A stretch of DNA of 64,000 bases, from the NCBI GenBank assembly GCA_934317215.1, contig CAKREH010000013.1:1-64000 (forward strand). The letters run 5' to 3'. Below the pieces are notes generated by a model. The model saw only the letters and a program-made list of their open reading frames with translations. It did not search any database and was not told where the DNA came from. Source of the stretch: an uncultured Roseburia sp. Its GTDB lineage: Bacteria > Bacillota > Clostridia > Lachnospirales > Lachnospiraceae. Each line of letters begins with the position of its first letter. Positions within the stretch are counted from its first letter, which is position 1. A program made the translations under genes and the position numbers. This document shows, in pieces, positions 17,025-26,637 of this stretch.

Positions 17025-18727
17025 AATAGGTCAGAAGATACCGCATATTTTCGGTAAAATACCTTTGCCTCATAAGGTCTTAAATGGATGCCATTTTCTG
17101 TTTTTACCACATCCTCATAATTGCTGATCAGAACTTTCTCGTCCCCGGTAAAACCGTCTTCCAGGGCAAAATCCAGCTCCTGCTCCCTGAAATTGCAGAC
17201 CACAAACAGTTTCTCATCTCCAAGTGTTCTGGTGTACGCAAACACATCCGGGTGTTCAATCGCCTTACTCTTGTATACACCATACACAATAATCTCCATC
17301 TGATGACGCAGTTCGATCAGTTTCTTATAATAGGAAAATATAGAATCCGGATCGTTTACCTGTGCTGCCGCATTGATCTTTTTATAATTCTCATTGACAG
17401 AGATCCACGGTGTTCCTGTCGTAAATCCCGCATTGTCACTGTCATCCCAGTGCATCGGGAATCTTGCATTATCACGGCCGATGGCATTGACAAATTTCAA
17501 CATGGTCTCCTCGTCTAAAATGCCGCCCCCGACAAAATCACGGTATGCATTTTTGATCTCAATATCGCGGAACTCCGAAAAATCCCTGCATTTCCGGTTT
17601 GTCATTCCAAGTTCCTCGCCCTGGTAAATATAAGGTGTTCCCTTCATAAAATGCAGACAGGTTGCAAGCATTTTTGCAGAGATCTCGCGGTACTCCTCAC
17701 TGTCATTTCCAAATCTTGACACGGCTCTTGGCTGATCGTGGTTATCCCAGTAAAGACTGTTCCATGCCACACCTTCAAGTCCGTCCTCCCACTTCTGAAA
17801 TACCTTTTTGAGCTCCACCAGATCAAAACTGCCGTCACTCCATTTGCCATACTGTGTCTGTCCAAGATTGACATGCTCAAATGTAAAGATCATATCCAGC
17901 TCATTTTCGTTTGTTCCGGCATAGCGTTTTGCATCTTCAACGCCTGCTCCGGCACCCTCGCCGACTGTCATCCAGTCAAATCTGGAGATTACCTTTTCAT
18001 TCATCTCTTTTAAATACTCATGCACACGCGGGCCATTGTTGACATAAGGAGAAGAATCCCCGAATTTTTCATTGCCATGCACCACACCGTCCGGGAAACG
18101 CTGGTCTTTTGATATCATCGTAATGACATCCATACGGAATCCGTCAATGCCGCGCTCACCCCACCAGGTCATCATGTCATAGACTTCCTGTCTGAGTTTT
18201 GGATTTTCCCAGTTGAGATCCGGCTGTTTTTTGGAAAACATGTGAAGATAATACATATCTGTTGTCTGATCGTACTCCCATGCGGATCCACCAAAACAGG
18301 AACCCCAGTTATTCGGTTCTTTTCCATCCTTTGCCTCGCGCCAGATATAATAATCACGGTACGGGTTATCCTTACTTTTTCTGCTCTCCACAAACCACCG
18401 GTGCTCATCGGAACTGTGGTTGACGACCAGATCCATGACGATCTTAATGCCAAGTTTGTGTGCCTCGGCAAGCATTTCATCGAAATCTTCGAGTGTACCA
18501 AACTCCGTCATGATATCCCTGTAATCACTGATATCGTAACCGTTGTCATCGTTCGGGGACTGATAGACCGGGGATAACCAGATCACGTCAATTCCCAATA
18601 ATTTTAAATAAGACAGCCGGCTCTTAATGCCGCGAAGATCGCCGACACCATCACCATTGCTGTCCATAAAGCTGCGCGGATAGATCTGGTAAACTACCGC
18701 TTCTTTCCACCATTTTTTTTCTTCCAT
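17021..18727 (-). CDS. GH13 alpha-glucosidase (oligo-1,6-glucosidase type)
   Basis: This 568-residue enzyme hydrolyses alpha-glucosides such as isomaltose or sucrose in the cytosol; no signal peptide is seen. Motifs are clear: EAVVYQIYPRSFMDSNGDGVGDL, DLVVNHSSDEH, GFRMDVI (nucleophile Asp), TVGEGAG (acid/base Glu) and WDNHDQPR (transition-state Asp), matching the GH13_31 group. The start at 18727 (MEEKKWWKEAV) has GGAGG at the right distance; the frame extends 25 codons further without support. The last residues (YAVSSDLL) may come from the deletion that truncated the neighbouring kinase. Confidence 0.92.
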   Translation of the reverse strand: MEEKKWWKEAVVYQIYPRSFMDSNGDGVGDLRGIKSRLSYLKLLGIDVIWLSPVYQSPNDDNGYDISDYRDIMTEFGTLEDFDEMLAEAHKLGIKIVMDLVVNHSSDEHRWFVESRKSKDNPYRDYYIWREAKDGKEPNNWGSCFGGSAWEYDQTTDMYYLHMFSKKQPDLNWENPKLRQEVYDMMTWWGERGIDGFRMDVITMISKDQRFPDGVVHGNEKFGDSSPYVNNGPRVHEYLKEMNEKVISRFDWMTVGEGAGAGVEDAKRYAGTNENELDMIFTFEHVNLGQTQYGKWSDGSFDLVELKKVFQKWEDGLEGVAWNSLYWDNHDQPRAVSRFGNDSEEYREISAKMLATCLHFMKGTPYIYQGEELGMTNRKCRDFSEFRDIEIKNAYRDFVGGGILDEETMLKFVNAIGRDNARFPMHWDDSDNAGFTTGTPWISVNENYKKINAAAQVNDPDSIFSYYKKLIELRHQMEIIVYGVYKSKAIEHPDVFAYTRTLGDEKLFVVCNFREQELDFALEDGFTGDEKVLISNYEDVVKTENGIHLRPYEAKVFYRKYAVSSDLL

Positions 18728-18808
18728 AGAAATCCTCCATTCCTGCGCCGGTTTTGCGCATACATTATTTACCTTCCTGCTATATATCTGGCTCATATAC
18801 ATATTGAA

Positions 18809-19786
18809 TCAAGTCGTCTCCCTTACTACAAGTGATACCGGCAGAGTAGTGCGGTTCGGCACAAGTTCCCCGTTGCCGGAACGGACGAGCAGTTCCACCG
18901 CCATTTTTGCCATCTCTTTGATCGGCTGATGGATCGTCGTGATCGGCGGCGTTGTTAATGATGCAATATTGACATCATCGAAACCCACGATCTTCATCTG
19001 CGACGGCACATCAATGTTCAAATTATGGCACACCTGAAGAAGCTGCGCTGCGATCAGATCACTGCTGGCAAAAATTCCGTCTGTATCCGGGTTTTCCTTT
19101 AGCAGTTTTTCGAGAATCTGATGGTATTCGAGATGATTATATTCAAAGGCCGTGGTATCTGCGATCTGGTAAGAAACCTTCTGTTTTTCACAGACTGCAC
19201 GGAAACCAACTGCACGCGCATCCGCAGGCATGGCAGTTTCATGGACACCGCTGATGTGGATCAGATGTTTACATCCGCAGTCGATCAGATGCTGCGCTGC
19301 AAGACGTCCGCCCTGCTCATTGTCACACTCCACCTCCGCTGTTCCATTTTCAAGATAACGCTCGATCGTGATCAGCGGCACATTTAATCCGGTAAACTTT
19401 TCCACGCCGACCATTCCACTGCAGAGAATGACTCCCGCCACGCGGTTGCTCGTACACATTTCCATGTACTCCCATTCTTTTTCATTTTTCTCCTGGGAGT
19501 TAAACAGTAAAATCTTATGGTCATAATGATACGCCTGACTCTCCAAATTACTGATCAGCTCCGCAAAATACGGATGTCTGATGTGCGGCACGATCACACC
19601 GATCGTGTTCGTCGTCTGTTTAGAAAGCGAACGCGCTACTTCGTTCGGGCGGTAATTGAGCTTCTTCATCGCCTCGTATACTTTTTTTCTCGTTTCTTCG
19701 CTGATATATCCACGGTTATTCAGCACACGGGAGACAGTGCTTACGGTAAGCCCTGTCTCTTTTGCCACATCCTTTAAGGTTGCCAT
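18809..19786 (-). CDS. LacI-family transcriptional regulator
   Basis: This 325-residue repressor has the N-terminal LacI helix-turn-helix MATLKDVAKETGLTVSTVSRVLNN with hinge YRPNEVARSLSKQTTNTIG, followed by a periplasmic-binding-like sensor domain. The start at 19786 follows GGGGAGGAAGT and overlaps the end of GH32 by 13 bases. It most likely senses sucrose or a fructose phosphate and controls this locus; two LacI-type operators are seen at 22779-22796 and 22911-22926. Confidence 0.93.
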   Translation of the reverse strand: MATLKDVAKETGLTVSTVSRVLNNRGYISEETRKKVYEAMKKLNYRPNEVARSLSKQTTNTIGVIVPHIRHPYFAELISNLESQAYHYDHKILLFNSQEKNEKEWEYMEMCTSNRVAGVILCSGMVGVEKFTGLNVPLITIERYLENGTAEVECDNEQGGRLAAQHLIDCGCKHLIHISGVHETAMPADARAVGFRAVCEKQKVSYQIADTTAFEYNHLEYHQILEKLLKENPDTDGIFASSDLIAAQLLQVCHNLNIDVPSQMKIVGFDDVNIASLTTPPITTIHQPIKEMAKMAVELLVRSGNGELVPNRTTLPVSLVVRETT

Positions 19787-21465
19787 ACTTCCTCCCCGAA
19801 AACCTGTATCTTCTCTATGCTGCCCTTTCCCATGCAAAATCTTTCTGCAGTTTCAGGCAGTTCGAATATACCTGTGATTGTACCACAATCTGCTGTCACT
19901 TCAAGAATCACATCATCAAAAAGCAGAGAAAAATCACGGATTCCGGCACCTGTTACAAATGTTTCTTCACCGATTTTTAACTCTCCGGTTTTTGCATTGT
20001 ATACAAAGTCAGTCTTCTGGTTGATGCGGGCACTTAAAATGTCCTCTGACTGTGCACGGGTAATCTGAATTTCTGTTGCAGTATCCTGCACAAATTTCCA
20101 CTGAAATAAATCCTTTGCTGACACATGTTCATCTGCAGCTTTTGCCGCGGTGTCTGCCATCAGTGTCTCATTTTCAGTATCCTGCTGCCGGACATTTTTC
20201 ATTGTACTGTCATACACAAGTTTCCTGCGGTCCTCATACTCCCTGACCGGTTCCTGCCGGAGCACTTTTTCACCGTTCTTATATGCAACGGAAAACTCTC
20301 TCGGCAGTCCCATCGCCCCGGTATAATTTCTTCCGCGGTTTGGAAATCTGAGCCACGGAACTGAGATCACACGATTTCCTGTATTGCTGTAAGTCTGCGC
20401 CGCATAAGCTATCTTGTTGATGTATGCCGCATGACGCACACCGTCGGTCTGAAATTGATATCCATCAAACTCTCCCCAGAAGTAAAAACCGTCTGCGCTC
20501 CAGAACATCCAGGTCTCATTTCCTTTTTCATCTTTCAGGCATACCAGATCCGGACATTCCCACGCCTCTTTGAATGTCAGGCGGTCGGTCTGTTCCCATT
20601 TTAGCAGATCGGTGGAACGAAAAATGCCAAAATCATTTTCCTCTAACCACAGTGTCATGATATAGGCACCGCTTTTTTCATGCCAGAACACCTTCGGATC
20701 ACGGTTTTCTTTACAAACCGTCGGAAGCACACCTTTGTCAATTTTATGGAGTGTCTCTCCTCCATCGGTGCTGTATGCAATGCGCTGTGTAAACTGTTTC
20801 CCTGCACTCCATTTATTATTATTTCCGGCTGCCGTGTAGAAAAATGCCAGCGCATCTTCCGGCAGTCCGAGCATCTTACGATCATTTACAATACCGCTTC
20901 CGGAAAACATCGTTCCGGTCTCATCCGGGAAAAGTACATCATCCTTCTGCTCCCAGTGCAGTAAATCCCTGCTTACCGCGTGTCCCCAGCTCATATTTTC
21001 CCACTGCACATCAAACGGATTATGCTGAAAATACAAGTGATACACGCCATCGGCATATACAAGGCCATTCGGATCATTCATCCATCCGGTCTGCGGTGTA
21101 AAATGAATCGAAGGGCGGCGGAAAGCCTCACCCTGCGTAGCACGGAGAGATTTTTCTTCCGTTTCAGGTACGTCCTCATTTCTGATTCCGTCAAAGAAAG
21201 CTTTCCTAAGATCCCCTCTTAGAATTAGTGTTTTATCGGTAAATTGCTTTACCGGAAAACGGGCATAATAACTGACAGGGTATGTTTCATCCTCTGCCTC
21301 TCCCGCCGGGATCTGAAACTCAAACAGCTTTGTTTCGCTGTTATCCTCCCGGCAGAATATCTCAAGCATACGGTTGTTTTTTTTGCCGCCAAACGGCAGT
21401 TCGCCATACGTGGCACAGACCGGAACAAAAAGCCACCCTTTTTTGATGCATATTTCTCTTTCCAT
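19774..21465 (-). CDS. GH32 beta-fructosidase (sucrose/fructan hydrolase)
   Basis: This 563-residue enzyme cleaves terminal beta-fructosides (sucrose, inulin-type oligomers). The GH32 catalytic motifs are intact: TGWMNDPNG (nucleophile Asp), ENRDPKVF (RDP motif) and AWECPDL (acid/base Glu). About 110 residues precede the catalytic propeller, and a beta-sandwich follows. No signal peptide is visible, so it probably acts on imported sugar. A good ribosome site (AGGAGG) precedes the start. It seems functional although several genes around it are broken. Confidence 0.93.
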   Translation of the reverse strand: MEREICIKKGWLFVPVCATYGELPFGGKKNNRMLEIFCREDNSETKLFEFQIPAGEAEDETYPVSYYARFPVKQFTDKTLILRGDLRKAFFDGIRNEDVPETEEKSLRATQGEAFRRPSIHFTPQTGWMNDPNGLVYADGVYHLYFQHNPFDVQWENMSWGHAVSRDLLHWEQKDDVLFPDETGTMFSGSGIVNDRKMLGLPEDALAFFYTAAGNNNKWSAGKQFTQRIAYSTDGGETLHKIDKGVLPTVCKENRDPKVFWHEKSGAYIMTLWLEENDFGIFRSTDLLKWEQTDRLTFKEAWECPDLVCLKDEKGNETWMFWSADGFYFWGEFDGYQFQTDGVRHAAYINKIAYAAQTYSNTGNRVISVPWLRFPNRGRNYTGAMGLPREFSVAYKNGEKVLRQEPVREYEDRRKLVYDSTMKNVRQQDTENETLMADTAAKAADEHVSAKDLFQWKFVQDTATEIQITRAQSEDILSARINQKTDFVYNAKTGELKIGEETFVTGAGIRDFSLLFDDVILEVTADCGTITGIFELPETAERFCMGKGSIEKIQVFGEEVWQP

Positions 21466-21605
21466 GTCTTACAACCTCCTACTTATATTTTTCCTTTTTA
21501 ACCAGCACTTGTACACACATAACTTATCTTGCATTAGTTAACATATTCCTGCATTTTTCTTATTCGTACTACTGATAACATTGACACCCTATTGTGCAAT
21601 TATCT

Positions 21606-22153
21606 TCAAAACGTGTGAACTTCTCCGTCTTCTGTATAAGTGATCGCAAACTTCTTCGCCTTAAAGTCAGCGGAAAGTTTTGCCCACGCATCACCGTTTC
21701 TTCGCACGATCACAAGCTTATCATCGTCACAGGTTTCCAGTTCAAACGTTCCGTCGAATGCCGGGTGAGCATTACGGAACTCCATCATGCGCAGAAGTTC
21801 TGCCACGACCGGACGTTTTACTTCCGCATCGATCTCTTCTTTTGTATAGTAATGACGGTTGATGTTCCGTCTGCAAAATGTGCCTCCACATACGGCGCAC
21901 GCGGCTTTCTTTTGTAGATTGCATCCACCTGCTCCTCGGTCGGCTCCCCGTTTTCCCAGAAATCTTTGTAGCGGATGAACAGGTCATGATACTCGGATGC
22001 ATCTTTTTTCTCCAGAAAGTCTTTGTAATACGGACTCTGTGCCGAAATATGATTGATCATATAATCAAACATCAGGTAATACTTTTCTGCCAGATTATGT
22101 CCCATCGAATCCGAATAAGTAATCAGCATACATTTGTTTTCCAACTTTTTCAT
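21606..22153 (-). pseudogene. Sucrose phosphorylase (GH13_18), multiple internal deletions
   Basis: Three remnants of one gene remain in order. The N-terminus is MKKLENKCMLITYSDSMGHN with a good ribosome site. It then jumps to the region YYLMFDYMINHIS...PRAPYVEAHFADGT, and then, in another frame, to the C-terminus beginning NINRHYYTKEEIDAEVKRPV and ending GEVHTF. Compared with a family length near 490, about 190 codons are left; the barrel strands with the catalytic Asp and Glu are gone. The first junction lies at a GCAGAA that both sides would share, which suggests deletion between short repeats. Confidence 0.82.
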
Positions 22154-22235
22154 ATCAATCTCCATTTCTGCATAAAATCCTGTTTTTATGCTCACCACCA
22201 TTTCACTGTTGTCACTTCACAGGAATAATACTCTT

Positions 22236-22652
22236 TTATGATTTCACCGCGCCGGCTACTACGCCATCGATGATCTCTTTCTGCAGGAACAAATATAATA
22301 CCAGAATCGGGGCAATGGTAAGTACCAGTGACGGAAGCAGATAGTCGTTCCAGAATGCCAGTACGTTTAAGATCACAAGGGTTGCTGTGGTCGGTTTCAA
22401 CAGCGGAAATACGACCTTGAAAAATGTCTGTACATTGGTACATCCATCCAGATAAGCTGCCTCTTCGAGTGAGATTGGGATACCGCTCTTGATAAATCCC
22501 TGATAAATGAATACTGACATACTCATTGCAAATCCTGTATGCATAAAGATCAGTGTCAGTCTGTGGTTCAACATATGAAGTCCGGAACCGTAAATGGAAA
22601 CTAACGGGATCATGATCGCCTGGAATGGAATGATCATGGATGCTGCTTTCAT
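22236..22652 (-). pseudogene. Carbohydrate ABC transporter permease (MalG type), truncated
   Basis: The 138 codons match the C-terminal half of a sugar ABC permease: SMIIPFQAIMIPL, the EAA loop ISLEEAAYLDGCTNVQTFFKVVFPLL, and the end IIDGVVAGAVKS. About 105 N-terminal residues are missing, with a ribosome site and ATG fused straight to the middle of the gene. After NDYLLPSLVL about 30 residues that normally precede the last helix also seem to be lost. Its partner permease and binding protein are absent, so uptake through this system is lost. Confidence 0.78.
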
Positions 22653-22778
22653 TGTTTTTCCTCCACTCTTTCATGTTCTAAAATATGATTGTTTCCCGTT
22701 CCCATTTTACTAATTCTTTTTGGCTGTCCTTCATCGCTGTCCTTACTGTGTCCTTACTTTAACACTACTTTTCGTATA

Positions 22779-22796
22779 TATCAACCGGTTGGCATA
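22779..22796. promoter_or_regulatory. LacI-type operator, downstream site
   Basis: The palindromic core CAACCGGTTG (22782-22791) with the central CG typical of LacI-family operators lies upstream of the truncated sugar permease. The likely binder is the LacI protein at 18809-19786. Confidence 0.5.
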
Positions 22797-22910
22797 CGAT
22801 TTGTCAGTTATATTCAAATAATCACATTGTTTTTTGTGCATATTTACAATGCATTTTTTGCATTTCTAATCACGTATAGGTATTCAGTACTATTATAGCG
22901 CATTATTTTA

Positions 22911-22926
22911 TGTTAAACGGTTGACA
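22911..22926. promoter_or_regulatory. LacI-type operator, upstream site
   Basis: TGTTAAACGGTTGACA is a near-perfect palindrome around a central CG. It lies just upstream of a minus-strand TATAAT (22894-22899 region), so it would overlap the -35 of the lost sugar transporter operon. Apart from the two operators and the terminator at 23021-23051, I see nothing in the 415-base gap 22653-23067. Confidence 0.5.
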
Positions 22927-23020
22927 TTTTATAAACAGCGAATATCCACTGTGTAAGTTACATTATATGGATCATACTTCCTTCCGCAAAACATACATGT
23001 ATGGAACACACACCAAAAAG

Positions 23021-23051
23021 AGGACTCTGCAGCATAATTGCAAAATCCTCT
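23021..23051 (-). terminator. Terminator after CHASE-GGDEF gene
   Basis: Stem AGAGGA...TGCA/TGCA...TCCTCT followed by five Ts on the minus strand, about 17 bases after the stop codon at 23068. Confidence 0.65.
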
Positions 23052-23067
23052 CACTTCTCCTGTATAT

Positions 23068-24825
23068 TCATATTTTTTTTGAGATCACAACATAGAATAC
23101 CCTGCCGTAATATTGGTTTTCCACCAGCCGACCCAATGCCTCCACAGATTCTATGATGCCATCTTTTCTCTGAAGCTGGAAGGCTGTGTCAACGATCACA
23201 CCCGGTTCTTTTGAAACAACCTGCTCCATAACAGTCTGTACAACGCTCTCCCTCTTATCGGCAACGACAAGATTTCGGAAACTCTGTCCTGTATAAACCA
23301 GGAAATCATCTATGTCACTGCATCCCGCAAGGCGGATCATCTCCACGCTCGAAAACAGGATCTGATCATTATCCCTGTCCGCTTTACAGATCAAAAATGC
23401 TTCCGGCAGGTAATCCGAAATATCATTTAACGCAAATCCAAGCTGTGTGCGCTTATCTGTCTGCAGATTATTGGTATAGGCAAGACAGCCATGTTTTCCC
23501 TTAAGTTTCACCTCATAAAGTGCATTATCTGCCTTCCGCAAAATATCAGCCCTGTTTCCGGTAAATACCGGTGCTTCCGCATAGCCGACAGAAATGCCCA
23601 CTTCATACTCCCTGCCGCCATAGCAGAAACTCCTTTGCATCTGCGTGAACTGTCCGATTTTATCTTCGACATCTTTACAGGTACAGTTCTTTAAGATCAT
23701 ACAGAACTCATCCCCGCCATTTCTCCCCAGAACAGAATTTTGTGGAAACATTTCCCTCATACTTTCTGCCATCTGCTGTAACACTCTGTCTCCACAGGAG
23801 TGCCCGTACAGATCGTTGATAAACTTAAAATCATCAATATCCAATGCCACGCACACACAATTCTCCTGTGGATGCTTCTTCATATAACGATCGACCTGCT
23901 CATCAAATCCCTTACGGTTTAAAAGTCCTGTCAACGGATCCGTATCCGATAATTTTTTTAATTTATTCCTGCTTTCTGCCAGACCCAACAATACCGTTAT
24001 TAGTACGGTCAAAAGCAGTACGATACAGCCTCCGCTGAAAATGATCACACGGGAACTGCGGCTGATCTTCCACCCGTCCGTTGGCATTACTTCCAATTTC
24101 CAGGAACAGCCACCCTGATCAAACAGATAGACGATTGGCTGTTCTAAAGTCCTGCCGGAACTGTCAATCTCCTCATATTCAGAACTCAATGGCGACGATG
24201 TCTTCGACAGCTTGTAATCGTAGCCAAATTTTGTTAGTTTCCTGATCGAATCTTCAAACACATCCGGCACGCGGATAATTGCGATCGTCAGTCCCCAGAA
24301 TTTCTTTTTTCCATCCGCATCTTCCAGAAAAACCGGGTTACGGATAGCAATCCCCTTTCCACCCTGTTTCAAATCAATTGGTCCCTGTATCACGACCATA
24401 TCATGATCGATCCCATACTGGGTGATCTTTCTGTATTTTTCATCGTTTATCAGATCGATCTGCCAATCTTCACTGTCCTCTTCCGGATAAATATTCGTCA
24501 CGATTCCTTCCGGTGCGATTTTAATACTCTGCACATTCTCATTTGCCAGATTTGCCGCAAGCGCAGAGAAATAATCCACATCACCATTCCAGCTGGTCAC
24601 AACCTGCTCCATGATCTCTGTGATACTGATCCCTTCCTGAATATCAGCCATCATCTCCTGTGCATAATTTACCGCATTTAATTCTGCTTTCATGCGTTTC
24701 TGTTCCTGATATGTCTGATCGTTATAGGAAACTATTTTATACACAATACAGATTCCAATTACAAAAACTATTACCGGAAGAATCCCTTTCCATTTTATCT
24801 TTTTCCCTCTAAAATGTTCTGTCAT
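23068..24825 (-). CDS. Membrane diguanylate cyclase with extracellular CHASE-like sensor
   Basis: This 585-residue protein makes c-di-GMP. An N-terminal helix (about 13-33) and a second helix (about 262-285) enclose an extracellular domain that resembles CHASE sensors (GISITEIMEQVVTSWNGDVDYF). The GGDEF domain (about 300-455) has DPLTGLLNRKGF and the intact active site GRNGGDEF. The last 120 residues form a PAS-like domain. A cytokinin-like small ligand is usual for CHASE, but none can be named here. It is the last gene of a c-di-GMP/chemotaxis series that reads the same way. Confidence 0.9.
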   Translation of the reverse strand: MTEHFRGKKIKWKGILPVIVFVIGICIVYKIVSYNDQTYQEQKRMKAELNAVNYAQEMMADIQEGISITEIMEQVVTSWNGDVDYFSALAANLANENVQSIKIAPEGIVTNIYPEEDSEDWQIDLINDEKYRKITQYGIDHDMVVIQGPIDLKQGGKGIAIRNPVFLEDADGKKKFWGLTIAIIRVPDVFEDSIRKLTKFGYDYKLSKTSSPLSSEYEEIDSSGRTLEQPIVYLFDQGGCSWKLEVMPTDGWKISRSSRVIIFSGGCIVLLLTVLITVLLGLAESRNKLKKLSDTDPLTGLLNRKGFDEQVDRYMKKHPQENCVCVALDIDDFKFINDLYGHSCGDRVLQQMAESMREMFPQNSVLGRNGGDEFCMILKNCTCKDVEDKIGQFTQMQRSFCYGGREYEVGISVGYAEAPVFTGNRADILRKADNALYEVKLKGKHGCLAYTNNLQTDKRTQLGFALNDISDYLPEAFLICKADRDNDQILFSSVEMIRLAGCSDIDDFLVYTGQSFRNLVVADKRESVVQTVMEQVVSKEPGVIVDTAFQLQRKDGIIESVEALGRLVENQYYGRVFYVVISKKI

Positions 24826-24888
24826 TTCTACTTCTTTCTCTGCAGATGCGGCGGTCAGATTCTTTTCATTTTTTTGCTGACGGCATGA

Positions 24889-26607
24889 TTAAAATAATTT
24901 AAATTCATTTACGCGGTCATGCATATTAGACGCTCCCTCTGCCAGATTAACACTAATTGCTGTATTTTCTTTTGAAGATGCTGCAGTACCCTGCACAACA
25001 CCGGAAAGCTGTTCAATTCCCTGTCCGATCTGTTCTAAGGACTCAGCCTGTGAATTGGCTTTTTCCATTGTATTTTGTGCAAGCTCTGCAAAAGACTCCA
25101 TATCCGCAATGATCTGATTAAAGGCTTCTGCTGTTGTTCTTGTAATCGCATTTCCTTTTTCAATCTCAACCAAAGTCTTATCGATCAGAGATCTTGTATT
25201 TACAGCTGACTGTGCACTATCCGCTGCCAGTTTTCCGATCTGGTCTGCAACAACCGCAAAACCTTTTCCTGCTTCACCGGCTCTCGCTGCTTCAATGGAC
25301 GCATTGAGTGCCAGAAGATTTGTCTGGGAGGCAATATCCTCGATATCTGTAATAATATTACCGATCTCCTTAGAGATTTCTGTAATATGCTCCATTTCTG
25401 TAAGCAGATCATTCATCTTCTCTTTTTCTTCATTTGCCCTGCCTGCAGAAGCTTTTACTTTTTCAGATGCACTCTTTGTTTCCTTTGCTGTATCCGTTGC
25501 AAGGTCGACAACGGTATCGATCGTCGCATTCAGCTCCTCGATCACCCCTGCCTGTTCTGTTGCTCCATCCGATAAAGAGTGTGATGCATTTTCAACATCT
25601 TTGGCATTCGATGATACCTGTTCCGCAATATTGCTGATATCTGACAATGTACTGTTAAAGCGTTTTAAAATGTACAGAAGTGACTCTCTCAATTCCGAAA
25701 AATCACCCAGAAATTCTGTGATATCATCACCGTTTCTTGTCAGATCCCCCTGTGCGATCCTTTTTACTTCCGATGATATCTCACGGACATAATCCGCAAG
25801 GATATTCATGGCTTCTCTTAAATTGTTTATGGTAAAGCCAAACTCATCCTCCGACTCATATGTAAGCATTTCAATGTTAGAAAGTTCACCTTTTCTAAGG
25901 CTCTCAACCGCTGCCTCTATCTGTGCTACCGGTTCTGCGATCGAATTTGCAATGATCCCTCCGATCATTGTTGAAACTATGACAATTGCAAATCCAATTA
26001 CAAAAATTACGATAAAAATAACTACACAGCATAAATTAGTAATTTTTTTCGACGCATCCAGCTTTACCTGAAAATCATCACGCAGTACCGTAAGTGTTTC
26101 TCTAAATGATGTATAGTTTTCATACACACTTCCCGTCATCATCTCTGATGCTTCCGTTATTTTGCCATCTCTGCTCAATTGTATTATTTCTTCTGAAATG
26201 GCTTTGTAGTTATTCCACGCAGAGCTTGCTGTATCATAATCTGCTTTTCTTACCTGTGCTTCTTTGTTTGAATCAATGATTTTTCCTAACTCCCTGGTCT
26301 GCTCTGTAATCTGACCGGATATACTCTCGATCTCATCTTCACAGGAAGCCATGACCGCATCATCTGTTTCTACAAGATGCTGATACTGTTCGACCCTGTA
26401 ATTTGATGTCAGTGTCTCTAACTCTTGTATGTATCCTATCGCCGGCGACCACACTCTTGTAATCCCCCTGACATTTGACCAGATCGTCAGTGTTGAAATA
26501 AGTGCTACCAATACCAGAAAAACCGTCATGCAAAGTATCGTCAGCCGATAGAATTTCATTTTTTCTGCAACCTTCAGGTTTCTGATCCGTTCTTTGATTT
26601 TGTTCAT
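24889..26607 (-). CDS. Methyl-accepting chemotaxis protein
   Basis: This membrane chemoreceptor passes ligand signals to CheA/CheW. It has two transmembrane helices (about 22-48 and 195-225) around a four-helix-bundle sensor, then HAMP (SIAEPVAQIEAAVESLRKGEL), and a signalling tip with NASIEAARAGEAGKGFAVVA. The start is uncertain: the frame opens at 26637, but AGAGG lies further in, so ATG at 26607 (or 26613) is more likely. It directly follows a GGDEF gene and may share its transcript, which would tie chemotaxis and c-di-GMP control. Confidence 0.92.
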   Translation of the reverse strand: MNKIKERIRNLKVAEKMKFYRLTILCMTVFLVLVALISTLTIWSNVRGITRVWSPAIGYIQELETLTSNYRVEQYQHLVETDDAVMASCEDEIESISGQITEQTRELGKIIDSNKEAQVRKADYDTASSAWNNYKAISEEIIQLSRDGKITEASEMMTGSVYENYTSFRETLTVLRDDFQVKLDASKKITNLCCVVIFIVIFVIGFAIVIVSTMIGGIIANSIAEPVAQIEAAVESLRKGELSNIEMLTYESEDEFGFTINNLREAMNILADYVREISSEVKRIAQGDLTRNGDDITEFLGDFSELRESLLYILKRFNSTLSDISNIAEQVSSNAKDVENASHSLSDGATEQAGVIEELNATIDTVVDLATDTAKETKSASEKVKASAGRANEEKEKMNDLLTEMEHITEISKEIGNIITDIEDIASQTNLLALNASIEAARAGEAGKGFAVVADQIGKLAADSAQSAVNTRSLIDKTLVEIEKGNAITRTTAEAFNQIIADMESFAELAQNTMEKANSQAESLEQIGQGIEQLSGVVQGTAASSKENTAISVNLAEGASNMHDRVNEFKLF

Positions 26608-26637
26608 CTTCATATACCTCTTTTCTTTCAGTTTCAT

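Noticed and set aside
22192..22674. A 160-codon minus-strand frame overlapping the truncated permease
   Set aside because: It is an alternative frame of the permease remnant; only the 138-codon frame shows the EAA loop and membrane helices.
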